From a virus: DNA of 61,578 nt. The stretch is from positions 1 to 61,578 of IMG/VR virus record IMGVR_UViG_3300032047_000009; one strand, given 5' to 3'. Every line of letters starts with the position of its first letter. Positions within the stretch are counted from its first letter, which is position 1. The position numbers were made by a program, and so were the translations under genes. Positions 17,155-27,700 of this stretch are shown here, piece by piece. Under the pieces are notes generated by a model that saw only the letters and a list, made by a program, of their open reading frames with translations, had not been told where the DNA came from and did no database searches.

Positions 17155-17595
17155 TTAACGTTCTTTATCTTTTATCATATCATCAAAAGCTTTATTAAAA
17201 ACTTTATCAGTATATGATTTATTTTTATAAAAAATATTTTTTCTAGTAACAGGTACATCTTCATCACCTAATAGTATTCTGTAAACTCTACTAATTAATT
17301 GTTTTGTTTTAAAAGAAACACAGTATATGCTATATTTTATAGTTGTTCTATTTCTATTTCTCCAAACATCTATCCAACCCTCGTTTCTTAATCTTTCCCA
17401 ACGATGTTTATCCCAACTATATGTGTAAACACCATCTTTAAAATCTTTTATAGAAAATCTATTCAAACAGTCTAAATATATAAGAAGTTCTAAGTCCGCT
17501 TCTTTTATTTTATATGTTTTACAAGCCCACTTTCTAACTATTCTATAGTATTTTAATATTTGTAATTCTTTTAAATCACTTGAAGAAAGTTTCAT
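17155..17595 (-). CDS. winged-helix (MarR-like) DNA-binding protein
   Basis: A 146-residue protein. A helical N-terminus (YYRIVRKWACKTYKIKEADL then ELLIYLDCLNRFS) is followed by a likely recognition helix and wing (WDKHRWERLRNEGWIDVW then RNRTTIKYSIY). This matches the layout of MarR-type winged-helix regulators. It overlaps the GroES gene by 4 nt, inside the late block. It could control late transcription or be a structural DNA-binding protein. The DNA-binding fold is inferred from pattern; the target is unknown. Confidence 0.5.
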   Translation of the reverse strand: MKLSSSDLKELQILKYYRIVRKWACKTYKIKEADLELLIYLDCLNRFSIKDFKDGVYTYSWDKHRWERLRNEGWIDVWRNRNRTTIKYSIYCVSFKTKQLISRVYRILLGDEDVPVTRKNIFYKNKSYTDKVFNKAFDDMIKDKER

Positions 17596-17849
17596 ATAAC
17601 AATAACAACATCTTGTTGTCTAATAACATAATATGTTTTATCGTTATATTCGACCATATGGCCAGCATGTTTATCATAATAAATTTTATCATTTGGTTTT
17701 AAACCATCTGTTTGGTTACCAACACTTATTACGTGACCTTTTAAATAACGTATATCTTTTTTATCATTATTAGTTAATATAAGTCCATTAACTTTTTTTG
17801 ATTCTTCTTTTATTTTTTCTATTATGATGTAATTATTTATCGCCTGCAT
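17592..17849 (-). CDS. groES: co-chaperonin GroES homologue
   Basis: An 85-residue chaperonin-10 protein, a little shorter than bacterial GroES (about 97). It shows the mobile-loop region (KEESKKVNGLILTNNDKK), the GHVISVGNQTDGLKPNDKIY beta-barrel core and the end YVIRQQDVVIVI. It caps the GroEL ring. It overlaps the end of the groEL gene by 17 nt and so is transcribed with it, in the order groEL then groES, the reverse of the usual bacterial order. It is probably used to fold capsid or tail proteins. Confidence 0.85.
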   Translation of the reverse strand: MQAINNYIIIEKIKEESKKVNGLILTNNDKKDIRYLKGHVISVGNQTDGLKPNDKIYYDKHAGHMVEYNDKTYYVIRQQDVVIVI

Positions 17850-19392
17850 TCATTCTCATATTAGAAATTACACAATCTGCAGATATTATAGTACTAACAA
17901 CACTAACTGCATTTTTTAAAGCTGTTTTTGTAACTAATACAGGATCTATTATTCCAGCCTTTAACATATTAGTTTCTTTACCATTTACAACATTTATTCC
18001 AAATCCTTTTTTATTACTTTCTAAGTATGGTAAACCAGCATTTTCTATTATAACAGAATAAGGATATTTTATTGAGTTTAATAATATTTCTTCTCCTACA
18101 TTTTCAGCTTTAATTTTTTGTGATGCATTTAAAAGTGCAACTCCACCTCCTGGAACAATACCTTCTTGTAGCGCTGCTTTAGTTGCATATATCGCGTCTT
18201 CAACTCTGTCTTTTTTTTCTTTTAACTCTACTTTTGAATTAGCACCAACTTTTATAATAGCAACAGAACCTGTCAACATTGCTATTCTTTGTTCTAATTT
18301 ATTTTTTATAAAAGCATTAGTCTCTGTTTCTATTTTGCTATACACACTTTTTATTCTTTCTTTAGCTTCTTCATTAACTTCATCTATAGTAAGAACAGTG
18401 TTTTTATCATCTGTAATGGACTTTAAGCATTCACCTAACACATCAGGTTGGATTAAGTCTAAATCATCTCCTAGTTGCTCATCTATTATTTTAGCCCCAG
18501 TTAAACAGGCTAAATCTTCTATCGTATCTCTTTTAGTAGAAGCAAAACCAGGAAGATCAACAACGTTAACCCTAATATTACCTTTAACTTTATTAGTTAA
18601 TAATGCAGACATAGGCTGTTGATCTACAGAAGCCACAATTAATAAACTTCTTTTTGTTTTAATTATATGTTCTAATACAGCTTGTATTTTTCTAATATTA
18701 GTAATTGGAGAAGCTACTATTAATATATAAGGATTATCTAAAATAGATTTATCTTTATTTTCGTTTGTAGTTAAATGATTTGATTTCAAACCAGAGTCAA
18801 ACTGTACACCTTCTACGTTTTCGTAATAAGTTTTTTCAGTTTCTGACTCTTCCATTAATACAACTCCATTTTTACCCACCTTATTGTAGGCATCAGCAAT
18901 TATAGAACCTAAAATACTATCATTGTTAGCCGATATAGTGCTAACATCTTTAAGTTTATCATGTTTAACATCAATAGATATTTTATCTAAGTAATTATTT
19001 ATTTTAAATAAACCGGTTTGTAAACCTAGTTTTATATCTCTTATGTTATATTTTTCTTTTTTACAATTTTTTAAAAGTGAGTAAGCAAGGACGGTTGCCG
19101 TAGTGGTACCGTCTCCTGCTTCTTTCACTGTGTTTTTAGCAGCTTCTTTTAAAAGTGTTGCTCCTATATTTTCTAAAGGATCAAATAATATTACTGATTC
19201 AGCTACGGTTACACCATCTTTAGTTATAACCGGTTTACCTAATGAATCTTCATATATTACACATTTTCCTGAAGCTCCTAGTGTAGACTTAACAGCTTGT
19301 GTTAATTTTCCTACACCTATCATTATTTTATTGTTAGCATCTGCCCCGAAGGACAAATCTTTAACTATCTCACTTGGGTTATTATATTCCAT
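17833..19392 (-). CDS. groEL: chaperonin GroEL homologue
   Basis: A 519-residue full-length chaperonin-60 protein, about 30 residues shorter than bacterial GroEL because it lacks the GGM tail. ATP-binding signatures are intact: GDGTTTATVLA at residues 93-103 and, near residue 400, KEKKDRVEDAIYATKAALQE then GIVPGGGVAL. The apical region is divergent. It ends NMRMNAGDK. As a phage chaperonin it would fold virion proteins. It lies between tail genes and head genes, in one transcription unit with GroES. Confidence 0.93.
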   Translation of the reverse strand: MEYNNPSEIVKDLSFGADANNKIMIGVGKLTQAVKSTLGASGKCVIYEDSLGKPVITKDGVTVAESVILFDPLENIGATLLKEAAKNTVKEAGDGTTTATVLAYSLLKNCKKEKYNIRDIKLGLQTGLFKINNYLDKISIDVKHDKLKDVSTISANNDSILGSIIADAYNKVGKNGVVLMEESETEKTYYENVEGVQFDSGLKSNHLTTNENKDKSILDNPYILIVASPITNIRKIQAVLEHIIKTKRSLLIVASVDQQPMSALLTNKVKGNIRVNVVDLPGFASTKRDTIEDLACLTGAKIIDEQLGDDLDLIQPDVLGECLKSITDDKNTVLTIDEVNEEAKERIKSVYSKIETETNAFIKNKLEQRIAMLTGSVAIIKVGANSKVELKEKKDRVEDAIYATKAALQEGIVPGGGVALLNASQKIKAENVGEEILLNSIKYPYSVIIENAGLPYLESNKKGFGINVVNGKETNMLKAGIIDPVLVTKTALKNAVSVVSTIISADCVISNMRMNAGDK

Positions 19393-19419
19393 TTAATTTA
19401 ATTTTATTGGTAAGTGGTT

Positions 19420-19716
19420 TTATTTAAAGCTCTTTACTACTTTAGGTCCTTTTAAAAACTCTAATTTTTTTTGATAATGTTCAATACTTCCATCAATAGC
19501 AGCCTCGCAGCTGTCTACAGTTTCACGTCTTGTAACATCTATCCATTTGGATTCATCATTCAGGTCTTTATGTTCTGCTTGAAAAAACCCGTTAGGTAGT
19601 TGAACTATACGCCAGTTTTTTTTCTCAACGATGTGTTCCCAAAGCTTTCTGGTTCCTTCGGGTATTCCTTGGGTACTATTGTTCCCCCAGGAATAGGTTT
19701 TATAAAAATAGGTCAT
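19420..19716 (-). CDS. small hypothetical protein in late operon
   Basis: A 98-residue protein beginning MTYFYKTYSWGNNSTQGIPE and containing RRETVDSCEAAIDGSIEHY. It is rich in Trp, Tyr and charged residues, with no membrane segment and no known motif. It lies between the coiled-coil protein and GroEL. Its base composition is less AT-rich than its neighbours, like the next two small genes, hinting at high expression or a separate origin. Confidence 0.6.
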   Translation of the reverse strand: MTYFYKTYSWGNNSTQGIPEGTRKLWEHIVEKKNWRIVQLPNGFFQAEHKDLNDESKWIDVTRRETVDSCEAAIDGSIEHYQKKLEFLKGPKVVKSFK

Positions 19717-19746
19717 GGTTAATGGTTAATATAGGTTTTATCTATA

Positions 19747-20031
19747 TTATGCTTTCTTTAATACTTCTGGTCCTACAATTTCTTCGCCACCTTCTTCCTC
19801 AATGGGTTCGAAATTACCAGTTTGAATATCAATTTTAATTTTTCCGTACTTTTCTTCTAGCTTAGCTTGAAACTTTTGCAAGTCGCTTTGAACTTCAGCA
19901 GCAGCGTGGTTGAGCTGGTGTTTTTGGAGTTCTAGGTTTCCAATTTGAGAAGCAGCATTATTTAGTTTTCCTACATAACCTTGCAATTCTTCTAATTGGT
20001 CTTGGCTGATTTTGTTTTCTTGGTTTTCCAT
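19747..20031 (-). CDS. small coiled-coil protein
   Basis: A 94-residue protein, almost all helical: DQLEELQGYVGKLNNAASQI then GNLELQKHQLNHAAAEVQ. Residues about 10-65 show heptad spacing of Leu, Ile and Ala, so a coiled-coil oligomer is likely. It ends in an acidic tail (EPIEEEGGEEIVGPEVLKKA). In this position it may be a tail or fibre-associated scaffold. No homologue is recognised with confidence. Confidence 0.6.
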   Translation of the reverse strand: MENQENKISQDQLEELQGYVGKLNNAASQIGNLELQKHQLNHAAAEVQSDLQKFQAKLEEKYGKIKIDIQTGNFEPIEEEGGEEIVGPEVLKKA

Positions 20032-20071
20032 AATTTTAATGTAATTTTAATTTAACTTAATTTAATTTAAT

Positions 20072-20413
20072 TTACGCCCAAGGTAATTCCTCGATTTCGA
20101 CGTTTTTTGGTGTTTTTTGTTCGTTAATGTTTTTAATAATAACTTCCTGCATATGTTCTACAGGGTGGTTTGCTTTTGCCCATTCTATCACGTCAGCTTC
20201 AGTAACCTCGGCTAATGCAGTAAAACTTTCAGAGTCAGGCGCACTTATTGGGCAGGCGCCTGAAAATTCAGCAGTGTAAAAATTATCATCAGAATCTTTT
20301 TCACTATCTGTTCCTACGTATTTAAAATTTACGTGTGTAATCACATCCGACAAACCGTCGAGACTGGGTGCCTTTTTCATAGCCGTGATGCCCCATGTGT
20401 AAGTAATTGCCAT
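20072..20413 (-). CDS. tail-associated small protein, conserved in marine phages
   Basis: A 113-residue protein beginning MAITYTWGITAMKKAPSLDG. It has the pattern I know from short proteins near tail fibre genes in marine phages: TWxIxxMxxxP followed by a beta-sheet core and a C-terminal helix ending VEIEELPWA. It lies next to the S74 tail fibre gene and probably is virion or fibre-assembly associated. No enzyme motif is seen. Confidence 0.55.
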   Translation of the reverse strand: MAITYTWGITAMKKAPSLDGLSDVITHVNFKYVGTDSEKDSDDNFYTAEFSGACPISAPDSESFTALAEVTEADVIEWAKANHPVEHMQEVIIKNINEQKTPKNVEIEELPWA

Positions 20414-20494
20414 AATTTTTGTTTTTTTATTTATTAATTTTAACTATTTATTATTATCACCTGTTTTTGCAAGTATCTAATTTTAGTGAATATA

Positions 20495-23400
20495 CTAATT
20501 ATTTTCTAAAGTTTCAAGTCTTGACTTCAAGTCATCTATAATTGCTTGTTGCTCTTGTATTGCCTTAGTTAACACCGGAACCATTTTTTCATATGTTATA
20601 CCGTAATGATCTTGGTCAACAATTCTATCAACAACTAAATTAGTTTTATTAGCTACATCATAGCCAAACGATTTTTCAACAACTTCAACTTCTTGTGCTA
20701 AAAACCCTAGTGTTAATTCTGGTAACTTGTTAGTTCCATCAGGTGTTCTATCTTCATAGTCTGATCTTTTGTCCCATCTGTACGTAACAGGATTAAGTTT
20801 TTTTACAAATTCTAATCCTAAATCTAAAGGATTAACATCTGTTTTATCTCTTGCATCTGAATTTACTGTCCAGCTAATCTGTATTCTTGCTGTAGTATGG
20901 TTTTCATTACCCATATGTATTTGGTTACTACCACTTGTTATCCCAGCTATAGACTGGTAAGGGGACTGATAACCTGTTCTACCAGCATTTTGACCAAATA
21001 ACAAGTTATTGCTTCCAGAAGTTACATTGTAACCCGTTGCGTCACCCATAGCTATATTACTACCACCACTACTTAAATTACCTAATGCCGCATAACCGTA
21101 AGCAAAGTTTCTACTACCAGTACTACAACCCCCTAGTGCCTCAACACCAAACGCTGCGTTGTTAGTACCAGATGAAATAGCATTCATAGTGGTGCTATTA
21201 CCCATTCTTATATTATTAGCAGAACCATGCTGTGTATAATTAAATTGCAACGCGTTTAAAACACTAGTTGATCCGGGGTCTGTATAATAACCAGTGTTAT
21301 TATAATCATAAAATATAGTACCTCTAATATCACTAGTTGTAACTAGTCTTCCACCACCCCAAGACCCTTTGTAACTACCACCCTCTATTATTAGCAGACC
21401 GTGAGAAGCTAAGTTGTTAGCCCCACCTTTAGTCCCAGCATTCTGGTGTGACCAATATAAACCATATGCATTTCCAACTGAGTTACCATCGTTTGGAAGT
21501 TTATATGAAGCGCCCATATTAAATATGGTTTGTATTCTATAACTTGAGTATAATCCAGTAACACCAACACCATAATTATCACCAAAAAGAAGACCACCAG
21601 CACAACTCATAGTGTTAAGATGAGTGTGACTACCGAAGTCGCCGTAATAAGCAGTGTTTGTATCGTAATATATAGGTACTCTTAAATCAGGTGCATTCAT
21701 TAATCTACCTGAATTATCAATATAAGATACATCACTACCGTCTCTTCTGAATTGAACAATTCTGTTTGATGAAGAATCTGCAACTATATACCATCTATTT
21801 GAATGGTATTGTATTTTACCTGCACCACCTGGATTACCTGTCCAAGATGATGATGCTGAAGATAATATAGAAGAATTTGTAATATTTATTGCGCCATGAC
21901 CAGCATTACAATCAATTACACCAGCAGCTGTTATTGAACCTCTTATATTTATAGTATTACCACTCTCACCAATAAACATTTCTTGACTACCAGTATCACC
22001 ATACCAATGTTGCGCTTGCAACACGTAAAAAGCTGTATCCCATCTTGGCGCCGCTTGTTTTGAACTACTTTGTATTTTATTTATGTTACTTGTACTATTT
22101 GCATCCACATAATAAGACGTGTCATTTGAATCATATAATCGATCAGAATATAAACTTCCACTTCCATAATTGTAACCTAATACAGCAGCCTGAGAAAGTG
22201 TTGTTGTAACTTTTTTACTTGAAGAAGGCTCTGTTGAATTAACAACTGTCAGTGCTCTATTTCTTGAACCTCCGCCAGCATCTCTTACTCTTACTTCAAA
22301 TGAATTCCAATAAGATATTCTTGGCCACCAAAAAGCAAGTTTATTATCAGAATGATTAAAAACTTTTATTTGGTTAGTAGAAGTTAAGTGTTTTCCATAA
22401 CTAATACCACTGTGGTTAATTATAGTATTATTATACAAATATCCTTGAGCTTTAAAAGCGAAAGGTGGCTCTCCTGAATAACTTTTACCGGTAACTTCTA
22501 TAATATAAGATGCTCCATTGGTTGCATTAGCCGGAATGTCAGTTGTTACTAAAGTACCACTAGCAAAGTCTGAGCCTGAGTGTTTACAATGTATAAATTC
22601 ACTACCATTGTTATTTTGGGCATGATATAATCTAGATGTTCCAGCGGGATCAACATAATAATTCGTATCATCTGAGTCGTAGAATATAGGTGATCTTAAT
22701 GAGTTAGTACCAATTAAATAATCATAAACTGTCGCAACACCGCCGCCGCTAACGTGGAAAGTATTGGTACCTGAAGCGTTTCTAAAATGTACATATGCGG
22801 CAGCTTGTAAATACCAAGAATCACTATGATACTGCATTTTACCTCCAACTTCACCAGACCAAGAATTACTAGTTTGTCGCCAATCGCCAATGGTTTTTAA
22901 TGCATTTCCGGCAGAAGCGGAAGGATTTAAAAAGTATGAGGTATCATTTGAATCATAAAATACAGGTGCTCTATAAGAGTTACCTGCGTATCCTATTCTA
23001 CCGGTATAAACATCATTAGTATCTAGTTGAACATACCAGGGCCAAACGCCACTTATTTGTGTGTAGCTAGTAGAATCAACTGGCGCACCAAGTACGTAGA
23101 ATCTATTTGAATTATTATGTAATGCTACTGACCTATGGTTTGTATCCCTAAAATATATTGTAGGGTCACCACTTCTTAAAACTAATTGTGCATTATTCAA
23201 ATAAGAGTTTGTATCAGTTGAACTGTAAAATATAGGTGCTCTATATGAGCCATTTTCTTGACTATATCCATTAAATAATACTTGTCTAGTAGCGTTATGT
23301 GAGGTTAAATACAAGTTATGTCCTGTTACCATACCAAAATAAGCACCACTATGACCAGTGTGAGTATACCAAGTAGACAACATTGAGTCAGCATCTTGTC

Positions 23401-24745
23401 CAACATCTATTTTAGCGTGTACATTGTCTACAACATTTAATCTAGCTCCCCAAGTACCTGTATTTGAACTATAAGATGAACTATCACCTATGTTAACATA
23501 TTGTCTAAATTTTCCTGATGTAGATGTGCTTGCGGGGTCTATGTAATAAGTAGTATCATTAGAGTCGTAAAATACAGTCGCTCTAACATCACTGTTTACA
23601 ACAAGATTGCTTCTTGTGATATTAACCTGACCATTATGCAATATGTTCATTGCTGTTTTAGAACCTGTAGCATATGAATCAGTTGTAGAAAAATACATCT
23701 TAGTACCATAACTACCATCTGATCTAATATATATACCTGCTTGCGCATTTGTACCATTAGAAGCATCAGAAGCACCAAATGTTATTGCCGCTCCTGCGTG
23801 GTCAGTGGCACTATTAGGGTCTAAATGTAATGCACCTTTTCCTGTGCCTTGGGTGGTAGCATCCCAAACCGTTCCTGCATTCAAATCTAAAGTAGATAAA
23901 TTACTGCCACCTGTTACAGTAATATCTCCTGAAAAAGTTGCATTTTGTGACGTATCTAGCACAAGTGCTGTTGTGCTATTAGTTAAAAATGAAATTGGAG
24001 AGTTTGTGCTAGTTCTTATACTATTTTGATCTATTCTTAATGTTTGTGTTGGACTTTGTAAAACTAAAATTGCATCACCAGAAGCAGGATCTACTGTTAT
24101 ACTACTACCAGTTGTTGTTATATTCCCTGCAAAAGTTGCATTACCAGTAAACGATGGTGAAGCTAATGGTGCTTTCAAAGCAATACTATTTGTAACTGTT
24201 GTGCTAAAGTTTGCATCATCACCTAGAGCTGCTGCTAATTCATTTAATGTATTTAAAGTTCCAGGTGCTGAATCAACTATTAAAGCAACCCTTGCATCAG
24301 CTCTTGCGTCTGTATAATATAAATTTGTTCCTTCACTTAAATCACTAGTTGATTTACTACTTAAATCTAAGTTACTACCAACTTGTAATGCAATTCTAGC
24401 GTCAGCTCTTGCATCTGTGTAGTATAAATTACTACCTTCAGTAATATTTGATGTATTCTGAGCAGGCATTGTAAATGACATAACACCTGTTGTACTATTA
24501 TAACTTAAGGAACCAGTACCGCTAATTGCTGCTCTAGCTCTTGCATCAGTATAATATAAATTTGTTCCTTCAGATAAATCTGATGTGCTTAAGCTACCTA
24601 TTCTTGAATCAACTCTAGCATTAGTAAAAAATAACTTATCACCTTCAGCAATGTGAGATGTTGTTATACCGTGACTTGAATGTAAGTGTCCCTGGGTTAT
24701 TGAACCCGCTTTTATAAAATCACCTGTTACTTTAGTTAATGCCAT
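20495..24745 (-). CDS. tail fibre/spike with S74 chaperone domain
   Basis: A 1,416-residue receptor-binding type protein. Residues about 1-190 carry repeated LYYTDARADARI units. The middle holds about seven copies of a unit like FYDSNDTSYYVDPA, typical of repeating fibre domains. The C-terminus is a Peptidase S74 intramolecular chaperone with the catalytic serine region NSDARDKTDV (the S-D pair at the cleavage site), LGFLAQEVEVV and a final coiled coil (AIIDDLKSRLETLENN). The domain drives trimer folding, then cuts itself off. It overlaps the upstream fibre gene by 14 nt and shares modules with it. Confidence 0.85.
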   Translation of the reverse strand: MALTKVTGDFIKAGSITQGHLHSSHGITTSHIAEGDKLFFTNARVDSRIGSLSTSDLSEGTNLYYTDARARAAISGTGSLSYNSTTGVMSFTMPAQNTSNITEGSNLYYTDARADARIALQVGSNLDLSSKSTSDLSEGTNLYYTDARADARVALIVDSAPGTLNTLNELAAALGDDANFSTTVTNSIALKAPLASPSFTGNATFAGNITTTGSSITVDPASGDAILVLQSPTQTLRIDQNSIRTSTNSPISFLTNSTTALVLDTSQNATFSGDITVTGGSNLSTLDLNAGTVWDATTQGTGKGALHLDPNSATDHAGAAITFGASDASNGTNAQAGIYIRSDGSYGTKMYFSTTDSYATGSKTAMNILHNGQVNITRSNLVVNSDVRATVFYDSNDTTYYIDPASTSTSGKFRQYVNIGDSSSYSSNTGTWGARLNVVDNVHAKIDVGQDADSMLSTWYTHTGHSGAYFGMVTGHNLYLTSHNATRQVLFNGYSQENGSYRAPIFYSSTDTNSYLNNAQLVLRSGDPTIYFRDTNHRSVALHNNSNRFYVLGAPVDSTSYTQISGVWPWYVQLDTNDVYTGRIGYAGNSYRAPVFYDSNDTSYFLNPSASAGNALKTIGDWRQTSNSWSGEVGGKMQYHSDSWYLQAAAYVHFRNASGTNTFHVSGGGVATVYDYLIGTNSLRSPIFYDSDDTNYYVDPAGTSRLYHAQNNNGSEFIHCKHSGSDFASGTLVTTDIPANATNGASYIIEVTGKSYSGEPPFAFKAQGYLYNNTIINHSGISYGKHLTSTNQIKVFNHSDNKLAFWWPRISYWNSFEVRVRDAGGGSRNRALTVVNSTEPSSSKKVTTTLSQAAVLGYNYGSGSLYSDRLYDSNDTSYYVDANSTSNINKIQSSSKQAAPRWDTAFYVLQAQHWYGDTGSQEMFIGESGNTINIRGSITAAGVIDCNAGHGAINITNSSILSSASSSWTGNPGGAGKIQYHSNRWYIVADSSSNRIVQFRRDGSDVSYIDNSGRLMNAPDLRVPIYYDTNTAYYGDFGSHTHLNTMSCAGGLLFGDNYGVGVTGLYSSYRIQTIFNMGASYKLPNDGNSVGNAYGLYWSHQNAGTKGGANNLASHGLLIIEGGSYKGSWGGGRLVTTSDIRGTIFYDYNNTGYYTDPGSTSVLNALQFNYTQHGSANNIRMGNSTTMNAISSGTNNAAFGVEALGGCSTGSRNFAYGYAALGNLSSGGSNIAMGDATGYNVTSGSNNLLFGQNAGRTGYQSPYQSIAGITSGSNQIHMGNENHTTARIQISWTVNSDARDKTDVNPLDLGLEFVKKLNPVTYRWDKRSDYEDRTPDGTNKLPELTLGFLAQEVEVVEKSFGYDVANKTNLVVDRIVDQDHYGITYEKMVPVLTKAIQEQQAIIDDLKSRLETLENN

Positions 24746-27700
24746 TTATTTGATTTTTTAATGTTTTTACTTCTTGAGTTAATTCTTGCATTGCTTTTAT
24801 AAGCATAGGCACGAATACTGAATATTTTACTGATTTAGTTGGTGTTTCTGTATCACCGCATTCATATACTAACCCTGGAAATATTTTTTCTAATTCTTGT
24901 GCTACTACACCTATTTGTTTAGTTGGTGCGTTCGTTTCTTCGTTTATATCATCTATATAATTAAAGTTTACAACTCTTACTTGATTTATTTCATCTAGCT
25001 TTGGTGTAGCGTCTACAATATTTTCTTTTAAATTTATGTCTGATAATTGCCCATAGCTATTGTTACTATTTTGAATATTACCATTGGAATATATTTTTAT
25101 TCTTTCACTAGCACCACTATTAGTTGCGCCTAAAAAAAATCTACCTGAGGTATTCGCGCTCGTGGACCTATGTAAAACGTTTATACCATATACATTTCCA
25201 CTACTAGCGTGACTATATATCATAACCGTAGGTTGGTCAGCTGCACTGTTAGTTATGGAGTGAAAATTATAAGCGTTCCAAGTTGTATTACCATTGTTTG
25301 TTAACTTACTATAACCACCACTAGTAACAAACATGGTATCGTTCCCCATATTGTTTAGAGTAAAATAATTACTACCTGAATCAAAAGATAAATTACAATA
25401 TTGAGTGCCATCACTTTGTGAATCAATAAAATTTAAATAAGCTTTATTTTCATGTGTATTATATATGTTTATTGCATTTCCCCCTGCCACTTCCACATTA
25501 ATTTTTGCCGTGGGGTTGTTTGAATAGTTGTCCCAAGTCAACGATCCATAATTTGCAACATTAAGATGTGAAGTGCTAGCAGGATTTACATAATATCCAG
25601 TATCATTTGAATCGTAAAATATAGTACCTCTTACGTCACTATCACCCCTAAAGCTAAGCGACGTTGTTATCACGTCCCCATAAATTCTTAATAAATGATC
25701 CGCACCCCAATGTCCTATTGTTACGTAGTTGTTATTACTTCCAGCAGAAGCATAATTATATCCTATATAACCGGAATTTTTAGTACTACCTTCTTTTCCT
25801 ATAACAAATATATTAGCCTGACCAGCCGTCATATTAGTGGTAAATAATTCACCCGAATGAATAAATGCAGATGATGATGGGTTGTCTATTTCTAACGTAG
25901 CAGCATTTGCGGTACCAGTGCCTTGTAATTTTAATCTATAAAATACAGATTGGTTACTCGGATACGTATAATAACCCGTGTTTGATGAATCGTAAAAGAT
26001 AGGCGCTCTTAAACTACCAGTAGCAGTTGTATGACCCTGGTAATCAACCCTAAACCTTTCGGCTAAATTTGACGGGTTACCTGGGTCATTTGTTGAAGCA
26101 TTATTTGTATAAACTACAAAAGCACCAGAACCCTCTTTTAGCTGTGAATTTGCATTCCCATTATGTCCAACTTCAGCACCTATTCTAACTTGTGGCCAGT
26201 CGTTATCATTATCGTCTTCAAAAATAAAATCAATAAATGTTTTTTGAGTATCTAAATCCGCACCTACATCATTGTGTAATGTTAAAAATGTTGAGGAGTC
26301 TGCACTTGTTAAATATTTAATTAATGTTGTATCTTGAATACGTATTTGACTATATCCTTCCCCAATTTGCAATATGCCTCCATCTGTAGCACCTTCCAAA
26401 GCTCTATGGCCATTAAAATATATTCTATTGTTACCACCAAGGAATGAAAGGCCTTGTGAGGCACCATTTATGGTAGTTCCATTTGCATCAACCATAAACA
26501 CATCGCTACCACCCCCAGTACCTGCTGTGTTTACAGTAAATTTTCCGCCAGAGCCAGATGAAATACCAGCTTGAACCCACCCTGGTTTGGTTGCATGAGA
26601 ATGTGAATATAATTTTAATCCACCACCATATCCAGCAGAGCCCCCTCCGGCTTGGATGGTCATTGATCCTGTTCCAGTATTCGTATTATTGGTGAAAATA
26701 TAATGATTAACTGGAGTTGTAGTTCCTGTTGAGGGTAATATAAATCTTGTTGCGTTTACTTGTCCTGCAAAAGTTGCTACTGTCGGTGATAAAGTTAGTG
26801 CATCTGTATTTGCACCTAACGACCAATCAAACCATCTCATTATTAATGTGTCTGTACCACCTCTAACTATCCATCTATCGTTAACGTCTGTAAAACTATT
26901 TGTATCTACAATTTTTAATTCAGGCGAAGTACTACTTATTGTTATATCGCCCGTTACAGTTCCCCCTGCTAGTGGTAAATGTCCAACTTGAGAATACGTG
27001 TAAGCGGTATCCCAATTGCTATCTTTTCTTGTTCCTGCCCCAGTTCCTGAAGCGGGTTTAGAATATATACCTTCGTTATACATTAACTTGCCATCAGCAA
27101 GTATTGTCATTGTACTTTCAGTACCACTAATTACAAAGCTTTCAGCACTTCCATAAGAAAGACTATTAGCGTGATTGTAAGCAAAAGTCCCCTTTTGATC
27201 GAGGCTTGGAACAATAGAGCTAAAAACAATTTTGGCATCTACCGCATCTGTGGTAGCATGTATGGTTAACCCATCATTCGATTCAATTTTAACACTACCT
27301 GCAAAAGTTGCGGCATTATCTGCACCTGCTATTGTAAAGACATCAGCGCCTGCTGTTTCATTTCTTACAGTAAATGTTTCATTATTAGTTCCAATACTGA
27401 AATTTCTTGCTACACCTTGATTATCTGTTAAATTTAATTTAGGATATGTTTTACCACCTATTGTAATATCACCTGAAAATACTCCATTACCTGTTACTCC
27501 AATTCCTGTGCTTGTAGTTTCAAACTTTGTATTTCCGTAATGTTTTAATTGTACACTTCCAGCACCACCATTAACTACTATATATTCAGCAACTCCCCCA
27601 CTGCCATCATCACTTCTAAAAATAATATTACCATCATCTGCATATTGTGTAACAAATAAACCGCCAGTATGGTTTTCAAAATTATTATTACCTGATGTTG

